Below are positions 18,275-26,360 of a stretch of 64,000 nt of DNA, one piece after another. This DNA comes from Bacteroidales bacterium KA00251 (GTDB taxonomy: Bacteria > Bacteroidota > Bacteroidia > Bacteroidales > Porphyromonadaceae): the NCBI GenBank assembly GCA_001552775.1, contig KQ959277.1:238227-302226 (forward strand), given 5' to 3'. The translations under genes and the position numbers were made by a program. Numbering within the stretch: position 1 is the first letter of the stretch; every line of letters starts with the position of its first letter. The notes under the pieces were generated by a model, which was given only the letters and a program-made list of their open reading frames with translations, searched no databases and was not told the DNA's origin.

Positions 18275-18778
18275 TTAAATAGCAGCCTTTACAGCTTTAA
18301 CCCAAATCCCAAGACGTTCTTCTGTTTTTTCTGACTCGTTGTCGGCATCTGTAAGTAATCCAATTACATTGTCGCCTTCTTCACATTCTGTTTCATCGTA
18401 GCTGTATCCTTCTTTTGAGATAGCACCTATGAATTCGGCTCCTGTAGAAGAAAGACCAGCTTTGATCTTGGCGAGAGAGTTACAGAACGTATCGCTATGA
18501 CCAAACGAGTCACCACAGCCAAAGAACGCAATCTTCTTATCTGCAAGATTCAGTTTAGCTGCTTTTGGAAGGAAGTCTTCCCAATCATCTTGAAGATCTC
18601 CTACTCCCCATGTGGAACTACCTAAAAGAAGTACATCATAGTCTTTCATCTGATTTTCATCAGCACTGGATACATCGTGAATGTCATCGCCAGCAATACC
18701 AAATTGCTTAGCTACAGCCTCTGCCAATTCTTCTGTGTTGCCAGAAGTGGAGCCAAAGAAAATACCTATTTTACTCAT
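18275..18778 (-). CDS. fldA: Flavodoxin (copy A)
   Basis: 167 residues from the ATG at 18778; an upstream TTG at 18802 is unlikely because the family starts MSKIGIFFGS. The FMN phosphate-binding loop GSTSGNTEE (9-17) and the isoalloxazine-binding segments SSTWGVGDLQDDW and FGCGDSFGHSDTFCNSL mark a long-chain flavodoxin. It carries single electrons, probably replacing ferredoxin under iron limitation. It has its own promoter (18821-18828) and terminator. A second, clearly related flavodoxin lies at 19543, with a DUF2023 gene in between. Confidence 0.96.
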   Translation of the reverse strand: MSKIGIFFGSTSGNTEELAEAVAKQFGIAGDDIHDVSSADENQMKDYDVLLLGSSTWGVGDLQDDWEDFLPKAAKLNLADKKIAFFGCGDSFGHSDTFCNSLAKIKAGLSSTGAEFIGAISKEGYSYDETECEEGDNVIGLLTDADNESEKTEERLGIWVKAVKAAI

Positions 18779-18820
18779 AATTGTGGTTCTATTATTTGTC
18801 AATTTCTTGTTTTACTTTTT

Positions 18821-18828
18821 CAAAGGTA
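18821..18828 (-). promoter_or_regulatory. -7 promoter box of flavodoxin copy A
   Basis: Minus-strand TACCTTTG, an exact consensus match, with a leader of about 40 bases to the ATG at 18778. Confidence 0.6.
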
Positions 18829-18892
18829 CGCTATTATCTATATAGAAAGGCATTCCTTTTGTAATAGGACAATAGGATTTGTCTATTTAAAG

Positions 18893-18927
18893 TAAGAACT
18901 CCCTTAGACAATCTAGAGGAGTTCTTA
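18893..18927 (-). terminator. Hairpin terminator after the DUF2023 gene
   Basis: TAAGAACTCC (18893-18902) pairs perfectly with GGAGTTCTTA (18918-18927). The hairpin begins 19 bases after the DUF2023 stop on the minus strand. The tail (CTTTAAATA) is only moderately T-rich. Confidence 0.6.
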
Positions 18928-18945
18928 GTTATCATGTATACCTTG

Positions 18946-19359
18946 CTATATTGCTTCTTTGTCAACCCCAGGCGAGGAAACTGCATTCTCTTGGAGACTG
19001 ATTTTCTTTCGTTGGCAATACCTTGCACACTGCTTGGGAATGTCATAACCCAATATTGCCCCCAATATAAAGTCTTCTTCTGGAGAAAGTTGATCAATGC
19101 TCTTTCTTTGAAGCATCTCTCTCATTAGGGTTACACAGTTTTTCTCCCCAAAAAAGATATTTATTGAATTGCTTTTTTCAACATCCAAAATGAAATAATC
19201 AATTGAGTAGGCTTCAAGTTTCTTTTTTGCTAAAGGGAGATAGTGCTTATCCATCGTGTAGAGTACAAAGGGACGAACTCCTTTGTCATATTCATAAACG
19301 AGATGATAAAGCACTTTGATGTCTCCATCAAGAAGGTTCTTTAGTAGATAGCTGGTCAC
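18946..19359 (-). CDS. DUF2023 family protein
   Basis: 137 residues, no signal peptide, start GTG at 19359. The compact alpha/beta sequence (ILGYDIPKQCARY, INIFFG, RPFVLYTMDKHYLPLAKKKL) matches the small DUF2023 family, which I know mainly from Porphyromonas and relatives beside flavodoxin genes. No enzymatic motif is evident. Cysteines occur at three positions (NCVTLM, QCARYCQRK) but not as a recognisable metal site. Its position between two flavodoxin genes suggests a role connected with flavodoxin, for example in maturation, redox partnering or regulation; this is inference. Confidence 0.7.
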   Translation of the reverse strand: MTSYLLKNLLDGDIKVLYHLVYEYDKGVRPFVLYTMDKHYLPLAKKKLEAYSIDYFILDVEKSNSINIFFGEKNCVTLMREMLQRKSIDQLSPEEDFILGAILGYDIPKQCARYCQRKKISLQENAVSSPGVDKEAI

Positions 19360-19469
19360 AATATTGTTTCTTTTATGGGGGGTAGTTTATTTTTCCTACT
19401 CCTAGTGGGGATCCTTTATGAGTTTCTATTGATACACCACCGAAGTCTCTTGCAATCGGCTTGTTTTTT

Positions 19470-19512
19470 TAGCAAAACTAGGAGAAAGAGCTCTTAAGTT
19501 CCTTCTCCTAGT
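19470..19512 (-). terminator. Terminator of the second flavodoxin gene
   Basis: ACTAGGAGAA (19477-19486) and TTCTCCTAGT (19503-19512) form a perfect 10-bp stem followed by TTTTGC on the minus strand, 31 bases after the stop codon. Confidence 0.75.
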
Positions 19513-19542
19513 CTACATAAATTTATTATCTGCAAATGATGA

Positions 19543-20046
19543 TTAAAGTGCTTTCTTTACAGCGTCTGCCCATATTTCAAGACGTTCGTCTGTTTCTCCA
19601 GATTCGTTTACTTCATCGAGGAGAGCACCAATGAGTTCATCACCTTCTTGGCAACGTGTTTCATCAAAGTTGTGACCTTCTGCAGGCACTTTACCAATGA
19701 AAGTGCAACCTGTACCTGCTAGTTCTTCTTTGATCGTAGCAAGTGAATCGCAGTAGGTATCGCTATAAGAGCTGGAGTCGCCACAGCCAAAGAAAGCAAC
19801 TTTCTTGCCATTAAGGTCTTGCTTAGCAGCTTCAGGTAGGAAGTCTACCCAGTCGTCTTGTAGATCGCCCATACCCCAAGTAGAGCTACCAAGGAGAAGA
19901 ACGTCATAGTTTGCCATGTCTGCAGCATTAGCATCTGCTACATTGTGTACATCACTACTGCTAACACCAAAAAGGCCTGCTACTCTGCCGGCAATATCTT
20001 CTGTTGTTCCTGAAGATGAACCAAAGAAAATTCCAATTTTGCTCAT
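19543..20046 (-). CDS. Flavodoxin (copy B)
   Basis: 167 residues. More than half the residues match copy A by eye and there are no gaps: MSKIGIFFGSSSGTTEDIAG with the FMN phosphate loop (9-17), SSTWGMGDLQDDW, and FFGCGDSSSYSDTYCDSL. It lacks a signal peptide and is cytoplasmic. A close tandem duplicate of the other flavodoxin, in the same orientation and with its own promoter and terminator, points to gene duplication followed by divergence. Different redox potentials, partners or conditions of expression are possible but not visible in sequence. Confidence 0.95.
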   Translation of the reverse strand: MSKIGIFFGSSSGTTEDIAGRVAGLFGVSSSDVHNVADANAADMANYDVLLLGSSTWGMGDLQDDWVDFLPEAAKQDLNGKKVAFFGCGDSSSYSDTYCDSLATIKEELAGTGCTFIGKVPAEGHNFDETRCQEGDELIGALLDEVNESGETDERLEIWADAVKKAL

Positions 20047-20091
20047 AGTCTTAATAAGTCTAAAGTTTTAAAGTACTTCTAATTTCATTTG

Positions 20092-20119
20092 CAAAGTAAG
20101 TATCATTCCTGTAAATCAA
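20092..20119 (-). promoter_or_regulatory. Probable promoter of flavodoxin copy B
   Basis: Minus-strand TTG (20119-20117), a 17-base gap, then TTACTTTG (20099-20092). The -7 box is a one-mismatch match, in the same form as the promoter at 123-130. The leader is about 40 bases. Confidence 0.4.
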
Positions 20120-20252
20120 CACTCACTACATGTTGGGTATTTATGTTCAATTGATACCTACTATTTGGTAAGACCACTGTAATGCTTAGGACCTTCTCAT
20201 GAAAGGGAACCTCAATAGCATAAGAGCCTTATGGCGTTTTGAGCTTTAGAAA

Positions 20253-20804
20253 CTACAGAAGCTCTGGAAAAAGTAAGCTTATACTCCTTCTTAGACTTTC
20301 TCTTGTCGCCTCTTCTGAAGGAATTACCAAGATGGTATCATAGCCCGATAGAGTTGCCACAATATGGGGATCGTGTAAGTCATCTATGGCCTTGGCAACG
20401 ATCTGAGCATAGCCTCCTTCGGTATGAAGAATCACGAACGGACCGGAAATTGTCATTTTTTTGAGTTGTGAACTTTTGGGGACGGCCGAGAGTTCTTGCT
20501 TATCTTCCTCCGCTATTTGAACATTCGCAAAAAAAGGAGTGGTGGGTACTACAACTCTTGAACCTCTTGGAGTCGTGTGAAGAGAATTGGTACCATCCCC
20601 AGGTAGTACATAATGAGAATATCCGCTTCGTGTATTCCTCTTTTTAACGATTCCCATTAACCTTAGATCGCGAGAAATTGTTGCTTGGGTTGCATCTACT
20701 CCATATTGTTTTAGTAAATCAAGGAGCATTTTCTGATCCGTAACCACATTTTCACGAATTACTTTTCTTATGGTTTCTACTCTTTCCTCTCTTCTTACAG
20801 ACAT
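20253..20804 (-). CDS. argR: Arginine repressor ArgR
   Basis: 183 residues, longer than the usual 150-160. The N-terminal winged helix (about 1-66, VDATQATISRDLRLMGIVKKR) binds ARG boxes; the C-terminal domain (about 112-183) forms the arginine-binding hexamer. Between them lies an extended linker of about 40 residues (GDGTNSLHTTPRGSRVVVPT...). The arginine-contact motif usually written GDDT reads GYDT here, so one of two aspartates is a tyrosine. No arginine genes adjoin it. It probably regulates arginine metabolism elsewhere, possibly with altered ligand response. Confidence 0.92.
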   Translation of the reverse strand: MSVRREERVETIRKVIRENVVTDQKMLLDLLKQYGVDATQATISRDLRLMGIVKKRNTRSGYSHYVLPGDGTNSLHTTPRGSRVVVPTTPFFANVQIAEEDKQELSAVPKSSQLKKMTISGPFVILHTEGGYAQIVAKAIDDLHDPHIVATLSGYDTILVIPSEEATRESLRRSISLLFPELL

Positions 20805-20901
20805 AGCAAAATAGTTATTTCCCTTATCTTTCTATATTGTTGTACTGAGTAATCCATCCATATTTCTACTCAGTTTCTCCCATCTTGTCAGCAAAAACAA
20901 T

Positions 20902-20909
20902 TACCTTTG
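20902..20909 (+). promoter_or_regulatory. -7 promoter box upstream of the DUF4954 gene
   Basis: TACCTTTG, an exact consensus match, gives a leader of about 105 bases before the ATG at 21019. Confidence 0.5.
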
Positions 20910-21018
20910 GAGAGCATAATAGACCCTCCTAGTGTAATATGCATTATCTTCATTGTTTGGGTGTCCAATACAAAAATAATGATAATTTCCATAGTATGAT
21001 GCTTTTATTTAAAGAAAA

Positions 21019-22896
21019 ATGAGAAAACTAACAAGGCAAGAAATAAAAGAACTCCAAGAAAAAGGCTGTACAGCAACAGACTGGAGCCTTCTCCACGTGG
21101 CAGAAGATTTTGATACAGGGGCCTTAGAGTCGGTGACTTTTATTGGTGAAAACTATTTACCACGACTTGAAAGAAAAAATAATGAGGGGATATACCGAGC
21201 TATTTTATCGTACTGCATCATAGAGAGAGGGGTATATATTTCGGACATAGCAGATGGAATCCATCATTATCATATTGGAGAGAAATGCATTATCCAAAAT
21301 GTGCAGAAAATCTTTTACGAACCTCATACAAGATGTGGAGAAGGAGCCGAGGTGTTCCCTCTAGATGAAACAGGAAGTCGCTCTGTATTTCTTATGGATA
21401 CGCTTACTGCTCCTTTGGCTTATCTTTTACTTTTTGCAAGACAAAAAGAAGAGTTCTCTCAAGAATTTGTCAAATTGTCAGAAAAATACATCAACACTCA
21501 AAAGCCGACCTCTCACTCTTTCATTGCTAATCAAAGTGTAATTAAGTCTTGTGGTGAGCTGTACAATTTGCACATTAAAAACCGTGCAGAAATTACGCAT
21601 ATACCTAGATTATACAATGTTACGCTATCGGGCTGTCGTTTATCCACTGGAGCTATACTAGAAGATGCCATATGCGTAGAAGGGTCGGTTGTAGAAGAGT
21701 ATTCTATACTTACTAGATGCTTTGTGGGAGAGTGTTCTCACATAAAAGGAGCATTTTCGGCACACGATACACTTATTTTTAGTAATTGTCAGCTTGCTAA
21801 TGGAGAAGCGGTTGCTTCTGTTTTGGGACCTCATAGTGTATCTGCCCATCGATCAACTTTGCTGGTTGGTAGTTTAGTGTCCTTCTTCAATGCAGGTAGT
21901 GGTACCAATCAAAGCAACCACCATTATCAACTCGGTCCTATTCATTATGGTCTGATGGAAAGAGGTTGTAAAACGGCTAGCAATGCTTATCTCCTATGGC
22001 CTGCTCACATAGGAGCCTACTCACTATTGTCAGGTAGGATTGTTAACCGCAACAATTATCTTGATTTTCCCTTTTCGCATCTTTATCAAGATGGAAAGGC
22101 TGTCTTTCTTGAGCCAGGGGTACAGCTCGCCAATATCGGACTTTATAGAGATGTATACAAGTGGAGACATCGAGACCAAAGAAAGACTTTAGAAAAGCCT
22201 CAAGATCTAATTGATTATCAAATGCTCACTCCCGCTGTAGTGTACCACCTCCTTAAAGGCTATAAACTACTCGTCTCAACAAAAGAAATGCATCCTGAAG
22301 CGGAGAAGTATATCGTTCATAGTGCCTATGTTTCAAAAGGAGTGATGGAAAGAGGAATAAGATACTACCGTACGGCTTTACTTCTCTACCTAGTAGAGCA
22401 TTTTTCTGCATGGAGTGAAGCGAAATGCGAAAACGTTTATGAGTCTTCTTTCTTTGATCTTATGGGAGCAACTATTTCCGAAAAAAGCCTACAAGGATTA
22501 CTACAAAGATTAGCTAGTGGACAATTTTCTTCAATAGAAGAAGTGCATACTTTTTTGCAAAAACATTGTGATCCTAATGTGACACACTTGTATGGCGAGG
22601 TCTTAGAAACCCTTTCTCCTGAGGGGGCTTCACATAGCGAGAAGTTATATTCGCTCACGGAAGAGATGGCTCAGGAGATTCCCAAGATGCTGGGAGAGGC
22701 CTTACGAATGGCAGAAAAAGAGGCATATCCTAAAAAGAGTGTCGGTTTTGGGTTACTTGCATCTACAGAGGAAGAAACACAAAATGAAATTCGTCTCCTA
22801 GGGGAGCCAATATTGCAGCAACCATTTGTTTTAGAGTTTACAGAAAGAATAGAACAACTTCGTTTAAAAATAGAGGAGATAAAAGTTTCTTTGTAG
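21019..22896 (+). CDS. DUF4954 family protein, left-handed beta-helix
   Basis: 625 residues, cytoplasmic. The first half has hexapeptide-like repeats (I-x-N/G patterns such as IERGVYISDIADG, GCRLSTGAILEDAICVEGSVVEEYSIL), indicating a left-handed beta-helix like those of sugar nucleotidyltransferases and acyltransferases. The central part contains AHRSTLLVGSLVSFFNAGSGTNQSNHHYQLGP and NRNNYLDFPFSHLYQDG, the conserved centre of DUF4954. The last 200 residues are helical. The family is Bacteroidetes-specific; its function is unknown to me, though the fold suggests sugar or acyl-CoA chemistry. The next gene starts 14 bases later. Confidence 0.8.
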   Translation: MRKLTRQEIKELQEKGCTATDWSLLHVAEDFDTGALESVTFIGENYLPRLERKNNEGIYRAILSYCIIERGVYISDIADGIHHYHIGEKCIIQNVQKIFYEPHTRCGEGAEVFPLDETGSRSVFLMDTLTAPLAYLLLFARQKEEFSQEFVKLSEKYINTQKPTSHSFIANQSVIKSCGELYNLHIKNRAEITHIPRLYNVTLSGCRLSTGAILEDAICVEGSVVEEYSILTRCFVGECSHIKGAFSAHDTLIFSNCQLANGEAVASVLGPHSVSAHRSTLLVGSLVSFFNAGSGTNQSNHHYQLGPIHYGLMERGCKTASNAYLLWPAHIGAYSLLSGRIVNRNNYLDFPFSHLYQDGKAVFLEPGVQLANIGLYRDVYKWRHRDQRKTLEKPQDLIDYQMLTPAVVYHLLKGYKLLVSTKEMHPEAEKYIVHSAYVSKGVMERGIRYYRTALLLYLVEHFSAWSEAKCENVYESSFFDLMGATISEKSLQGLLQRLASGQFSSIEEVHTFLQKHCDPNVTHLYGEVLETLSPEGASHSEKLYSLTEEMAQEIPKMLGEALRMAEKEAYPKKSVGFGLLASTEEETQNEIRLLGEPILQQPFVLEFTERIEQLRLKIEEIKVSL

Positions 22897-22910
22897 CTTT
22901 TGTTTTGAAT

Positions 22911-23303
22911 ATGAAAAGTGGAATTAAATGGTTAGTCCTTTTTTTTGTGATCTTTCTGAGTGAAACAAGTGGGCTATATGCACAAGAACTTGCAGGTAAA
23001 TGGAAAGCGGAGATATTACTCCCCGATAATTCTACAAGTATCGTTGTTTGTACTATTCACCAAGAGGGGACTAACTATAATGGAGTACTTACTATCTCCT
23101 CTCCAATTGCTCTTACTGTTGTTTTAGAATCTATTCAGTTTGATGGAGAAAAGGTAATAATCCAAGAGGGGAGAGGAGCCATACTCTTTGAAGGGAAATT
23201 TTTATTTGACAAGATTCAAGGAGTCCTTACTTGGGGAGAAATGCAGTTTCCTCTGCTCTTTTATCGACTTACACCAGGTGTCTTTCCAGACGATAACTTT
23301 TAA
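22911..23303 (+). CDS. Small secreted beta-rich protein of unknown function
   Basis: 130 residues from the ATG at 22911 (a TTG two codons earlier is less likely). A signal peptide (about 1-25, GLYAQ) precedes a domain of about 100 residues with alternating beta strands, starting ELAGKWKAEILLPDNSTSIVVCTI. The opening LAGKWKA and the strand pattern resemble lipocalin-like or DUF-type small periplasmic beta proteins, but I cannot name the family. It lies 14 bases after the DUF4954 stop and is likely co-transcribed. Confidence 0.7.
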   Translation: MKSGIKWLVLFFVIFLSETSGLYAQELAGKWKAEILLPDNSTSIVVCTIHQEGTNYNGVLTISSPIALTVVLESIQFDGEKVIIQEGRGAILFEGKFLFDKIQGVLTWGEMQFPLLFYRLTPGVFPDDNF

Positions 23304-23482
23304 AAATACTACTCTCAAGGGTATAACCTTAAGTAGAGTAAAATAAGCGTTAGCTTTGAAATACTTTCTTTCATAGAAGAGCTTAATGACGCTTCAATAT
23401 GTTTTCATGGAATTTTTTCTTTCTGTACTTAGATAACTCTGATAGACTCTATAAAGAGGAGAATGTTATGCTCTTTTATTTG

Positions 23483-23490
23483 TATCTTTG
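23483..23490 (+). promoter_or_regulatory. -7 promoter box upstream of the AraC-type regulator
   Basis: TATCTTTG, an exact consensus match. The transcript would start near 23495, leaving about 200 bases before the regulator, a stretch that contains small upstream reading frames. The 180 bases between 23304 and 23482 hold nothing I recognise. Confidence 0.5.
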
Positions 23491-23562
23491 TGAAGGAAAA
23501 GCAAATTGCAAAAAAAACTACAAAAGGACCTTCTTAAGACTAGGAGAAATGGAGTTGCTACT

Positions 23563-23694
23563 ATGAATATATCCGATGCATTCTTCTATTTCTTTACTAC
23601 TATAGCCCCGCATAAAGGAAGAATAAGACACGCCTATCGCTATGATGCACACGTGATACTCATAAAATCAAGACCCCTTCTTGTTGAGTATTGA
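23563..23694 (+). CDS. Possible small upstream ORF (43 codons)
   Basis: An ATG at 23563 opens a 43-codon frame (begins MNISDAFFYFF) that ends at 23694. Its ATG overlaps the stop of a 5-codon frame (ATG at 23548, MELLL) in an ATGA arrangement, and it ends nine bases before the GTG of the regulator. The order suggests translational coupling or a leader peptide. There is no recognised domain, and it could be chance. Confidence 0.25.
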   Translation: MNISDAFFYFFTTIAPHKGRIRHAYRYDAHVILIKSRPLLVEY

Positions 23695-23702
23695 GGAGAA
23701 GC

Positions 23703-24725
23703 GTGAAGGTTCGTAATTGGACTAGACAATACACAAAGTTTATCATTAGACAGCAAATGGTAATGAAAGAACAAAGCTTCAGCTTAGAAACACACCCTCA
23801 TACTTCATCTAATCCAGATCCAGACGAAGACCTTTCAATAACGACCTCCCATAAAGTTGAGTCGCTTAGTTTAGCTCCTGCTATCAAGGACGCACCATGG
23901 CTTTGTGATGCTCGTAGACTACCCAAAACTTTTGAGACTGAGGAGACTTTTTTGTTCGTTTTCCCTTTGTGCGACCATCTTCAAGTTGTTGAACCAAGTG
24001 GCTCTTCTATTACTGTGACGAGCGGAGAGGTGCTCTTTGTCCCTTCTTTTACACACATAAAAGTCTCTTCATCTTCAGGAGGAGGACAGTTTCTTGTGCT
24101 TCACTTTGGTCCTAGTATTCAGTTATGCAATGGTATATGCCCAAGAAGTTGTGCCGATAATTATCATGGCAGTGCTAAAAGCGATGAAAAGGACGATAGC
24201 TTCAGTAAGAAAAATAGTATTCTAGTTACCTCCCTCCCTCTCAAAGAAATTGCTATCTACTGGAGACACTCACTTTATGAGACTGTGCGAACTGGAATAC
24301 GCTCTCTTTCTTTCTTTGAGTTCAAACTAAGAGAGTTGTTTTTTATTTTTAGAGAATTCTATTCTCGTGAAGAAGTGGAAGACTTTCTTCGGCTCTTCCA
24401 TTGCAGTAATTATGGCTTTAGGGCTTTTGTCTACAGGCATCACTGGGATTGTAAAAGTGTTGAGGAACTGGCTGATCTTGCTGGGCTTTCCCTATCTACA
24501 TTCAAGCGAATTTTCAAAGAGGAGTTTCGCACCTCCCCTCTACGCTGGATAAATGGACAAAAAGCCACTTACCTACTTCGTGACCTTGAGGACAGTGATA
24601 TTCCTTTAGCGGATTTAGCCATTAAATACAACTTTTCTTCGGTGAGCTATTTATGTGCGTTTAGCCGAAAAATGTTGGGAGCTACGCCGTACACCATACG
24701 ACAAAACAGAGAGAAACCTAATTAA
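23703..24725 (+). CDS. AraC family transcriptional regulator
   Basis: 340 residues if it starts at GTG 23703, which has an AGGAG five bases upstream; ATG 23757 would remove 18 residues. The C-terminal 100 residues contain two helix-turn-helix motifs (SVEELADLAGLSLSTFKRIFKEEF and IPLADLAIKYNFSSVSYLCAFSRKMLGATPYTIR), the AraC/XylS DNA-binding domain. The N-terminal part (about 30-130) looks like a cupin-type sensor (VTSGEVLFVPSFTHIKVSSSSGGGQFLVLHFG). The middle has three cysteines (LCNGICPRSC). The target is unknown. It is flanked by tsaD, which has its own promoter. Confidence 0.9.
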   Translation: MKVRNWTRQYTKFIIRQQMVMKEQSFSLETHPHTSSNPDPDEDLSITTSHKVESLSLAPAIKDAPWLCDARRLPKTFETEETFLFVFPLCDHLQVVEPSGSSITVTSGEVLFVPSFTHIKVSSSSGGGQFLVLHFGPSIQLCNGICPRSCADNYHGSAKSDEKDDSFSKKNSILVTSLPLKEIAIYWRHSLYETVRTGIRSLSFFEFKLRELFFIFREFYSREEVEDFLRLFHCSNYGFRAFVYRHHWDCKSVEELADLAGLSLSTFKRIFKEEFRTSPLRWINGQKATYLLRDLEDSDIPLADLAIKYNFSSVSYLCAFSRKMLGATPYTIRQNREKPN

Positions 24726-24775
24726 CTTTGCCTTCTTGAGGTTCGTGTACCCTCGTGAAAACTATAACAATGCTA

Positions 24776-24783
24776 TATCTTTG
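24776..24783 (+). promoter_or_regulatory. -7 promoter box of tsaD, adjacent to the start codon
   Basis: TATCTTTG, an exact TAnnTTTG match, ends five bases before the GTG at 24789. Upstream in frame a TAA stop (24765) rules out an earlier start, and no ATG/GTG/TTG follows before the conserved ILGIESSCDDTS, so the mRNA would be leaderless if this promoter is used. Confidence 0.55.
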
Positions 24784-24788
24784 TAGAT

Positions 24789-25847
24789 GTGAAAAACGAA
24801 ATATATAATCCTTCTACTCTCAAGGAACAGCCTTTAATCCTAGGCATAGAGAGTTCATGCGACGATACGTCAGCCGCAGTGATAAAGGGACGTATGCTCC
24901 TTAGTAATGTAATTGCATCCCAGTCTGTTCATTCAGAATATGGCGGTGTAGTTCCAGAGATCGCTTCAAGACAGCACCAGCAAAATGTGGTTCCTGTGGT
25001 AAGTACAGCTCTTAAGAGGGCAAAGGTATCTATAGAGGAAATTGATGCTATAGCTTTTACGACAGGTCCAGGGTTGCTAGGATCGTTGCTCGTTGGAACT
25101 AGCTTTGCCAAGGCTCTTTGTTTATCTCAGAATATTCCTGGAGTGTCTGTAAATCACCTCAAAGCCCATGTACTAGCTCATTTTATATGCGAAGAGGGAG
25201 AAGTGCCACATGCACCAGAGTTCCCCTTTCTTTGTCTTTTGGTTTCTGGGGGTAATTCACAGATCATTTTGGTCCACAGTCCCTATAAAATGGAGATGCT
25301 CGGGCAAACCATTGATGATGCCGCAGGGGAAGCTTTTGATAAATGTGCTAAAGTAATGGGATTAGGATATCCTGGTGGTCCGATTGTCAATAAACTTGCT
25401 AATTTAGGAGACCCCCATCGGTTTGTATTTAGCAAGCCACAAGTGCCAGGATTGGACTATAGTTTTAGTGGATTAAAGACGAGTTTCCTTTATACCCTTC
25501 GAGATAACTTACAAGAGGATCCCGATTTTATTGAAAAAAATAAGGAAGACCTTTGCGCTTCATTGCAGTATACTGTCATATCCATTCTCATGGATAAGCT
25601 CCTTAAGGCTTCTCGACTGACTCAAATTAACCGAGTCGCTGTAGCAGGAGGAGTAAGTGCCAATACTGGCTTAAGAGAGGCTTATCAAGAGTATGCCAAG
25701 CGCTATGGTTGGGAGGTGTTTATTCCCAAATTTAGTTATACGACAGATAATGCCGCTATGGTGGCTTGTGCTGGCTATTATGAGTATATGAAAGGACACT
25801 TTATTAAAGATGATTTAGTGCCTTTTGTGGAAACAACAATTGCCTAG
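24789..25847 (+). CDS. tsaD: tRNA N6-adenosine threonylcarbamoyltransferase
   Basis: 352 residues. It transfers threonylcarbamoyl to A37 of tRNAs that read ANN codons, acting with TsaB and TsaE. The N-terminal ILGIESSCDDTSAAV, the metal-binding HLKAH motif, LVSGGNSQIILV, and the ATPase-like GEAFDKCAKVMGLGYPGGP and VAGGVSANTGLR are all present. GTG is the only possible start. The first gene of tsaD-pncC-PDZ-gltX, all within 30 bases of one another. Confidence 0.97.
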   Translation: MKNEIYNPSTLKEQPLILGIESSCDDTSAAVIKGRMLLSNVIASQSVHSEYGGVVPEIASRQHQQNVVPVVSTALKRAKVSIEEIDAIAFTTGPGLLGSLLVGTSFAKALCLSQNIPGVSVNHLKAHVLAHFICEEGEVPHAPEFPFLCLLVSGGNSQIILVHSPYKMEMLGQTIDDAAGEAFDKCAKVMGLGYPGGPIVNKLANLGDPHRFVFSKPQVPGLDYSFSGLKTSFLYTLRDNLQEDPDFIEKNKEDLCASLQYTVISILMDKLLKASRLTQINRVAVAGGVSANTGLREAYQEYAKRYGWEVFIPKFSYTTDNAAMVACAGYYEYMKGHFIKDDLVPFVETTIA

Positions 25848-25853
25848 TCTCTT

Positions 25854-26336
25854 ATGATAGAGCAGATTGCAAAAATATTATTGTCTCATCAATGGACACT
25901 AGCTGTTGCAGAGAGTTGTACTGGAGGAAGACTCTCTGCAGAAGCAACGCGACTTAGTGGAAGCTCCCTTTGGTACAAAGGAGGAGTAATTGCATATTCA
26001 AATGAGGTAAAAGAACAACTTCTTGATGTCTCTCACCAAACGCTACTGCAATATGGTGCTGTAAGTGAACTTGTGGCAAAAGCAATGGCAGATGGTGTGA
26101 GAAGAAAACTGCAGACAGATATCGCTCTTGCTACAACAGGAATTGCTGGACCTACAGGTGGCTCTCCAGAAAAACCAATTGGTACGGTATGGATTGCTTG
26201 CTCTACGAATCAGTTTACCATAGCAAAGCTCCTACACTGCAATGGATCTCGAGAAAGTATCCAAATAGAAGCTGTTGAAAAGACTTTGTGCTTTGCTCTA
26301 AATCTTCTCTCCTCTCATGCAACGACCAACTTATAA
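25854..26336 (+). CDS. pncC: Nicotinamide-nucleotide amidohydrolase (CinA C-terminal family)
   Basis: 160 residues, the stand-alone PncC/CinA C-terminal domain. It deamidates nicotinamide mononucleotide in pyridine nucleotide salvage. The signature [35 protein letters not shown] and the [22 protein letters not shown] stretch are intact. The MocF-like N-terminal domain of full CinA is absent. It starts 6 bases after tsaD. Confidence 0.94.
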   Translation: MIEQIAKILLSHQWTLAVAESCTGGRLSAEATRLSGSSLWYKGGVIAYSNEVKEQLLDVSHQTLLQYGAVSELVAKAMADGVRRKLQTDIALATTGIAGPTGGSPEKPIGTVWIACSTNQFTIAKLLHCNGSRESIQIEAVEKTLCFALNLLSSHATTNL

Positions 26337-26360
26337 ACCTAAAACCTTAATCCCACACTT

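Noticed and set aside
18802-18802. TTG start for flavodoxin copy A
   Set aside because: The family begins at MSKIGIFFGS, and copy B has an ATG at that position.
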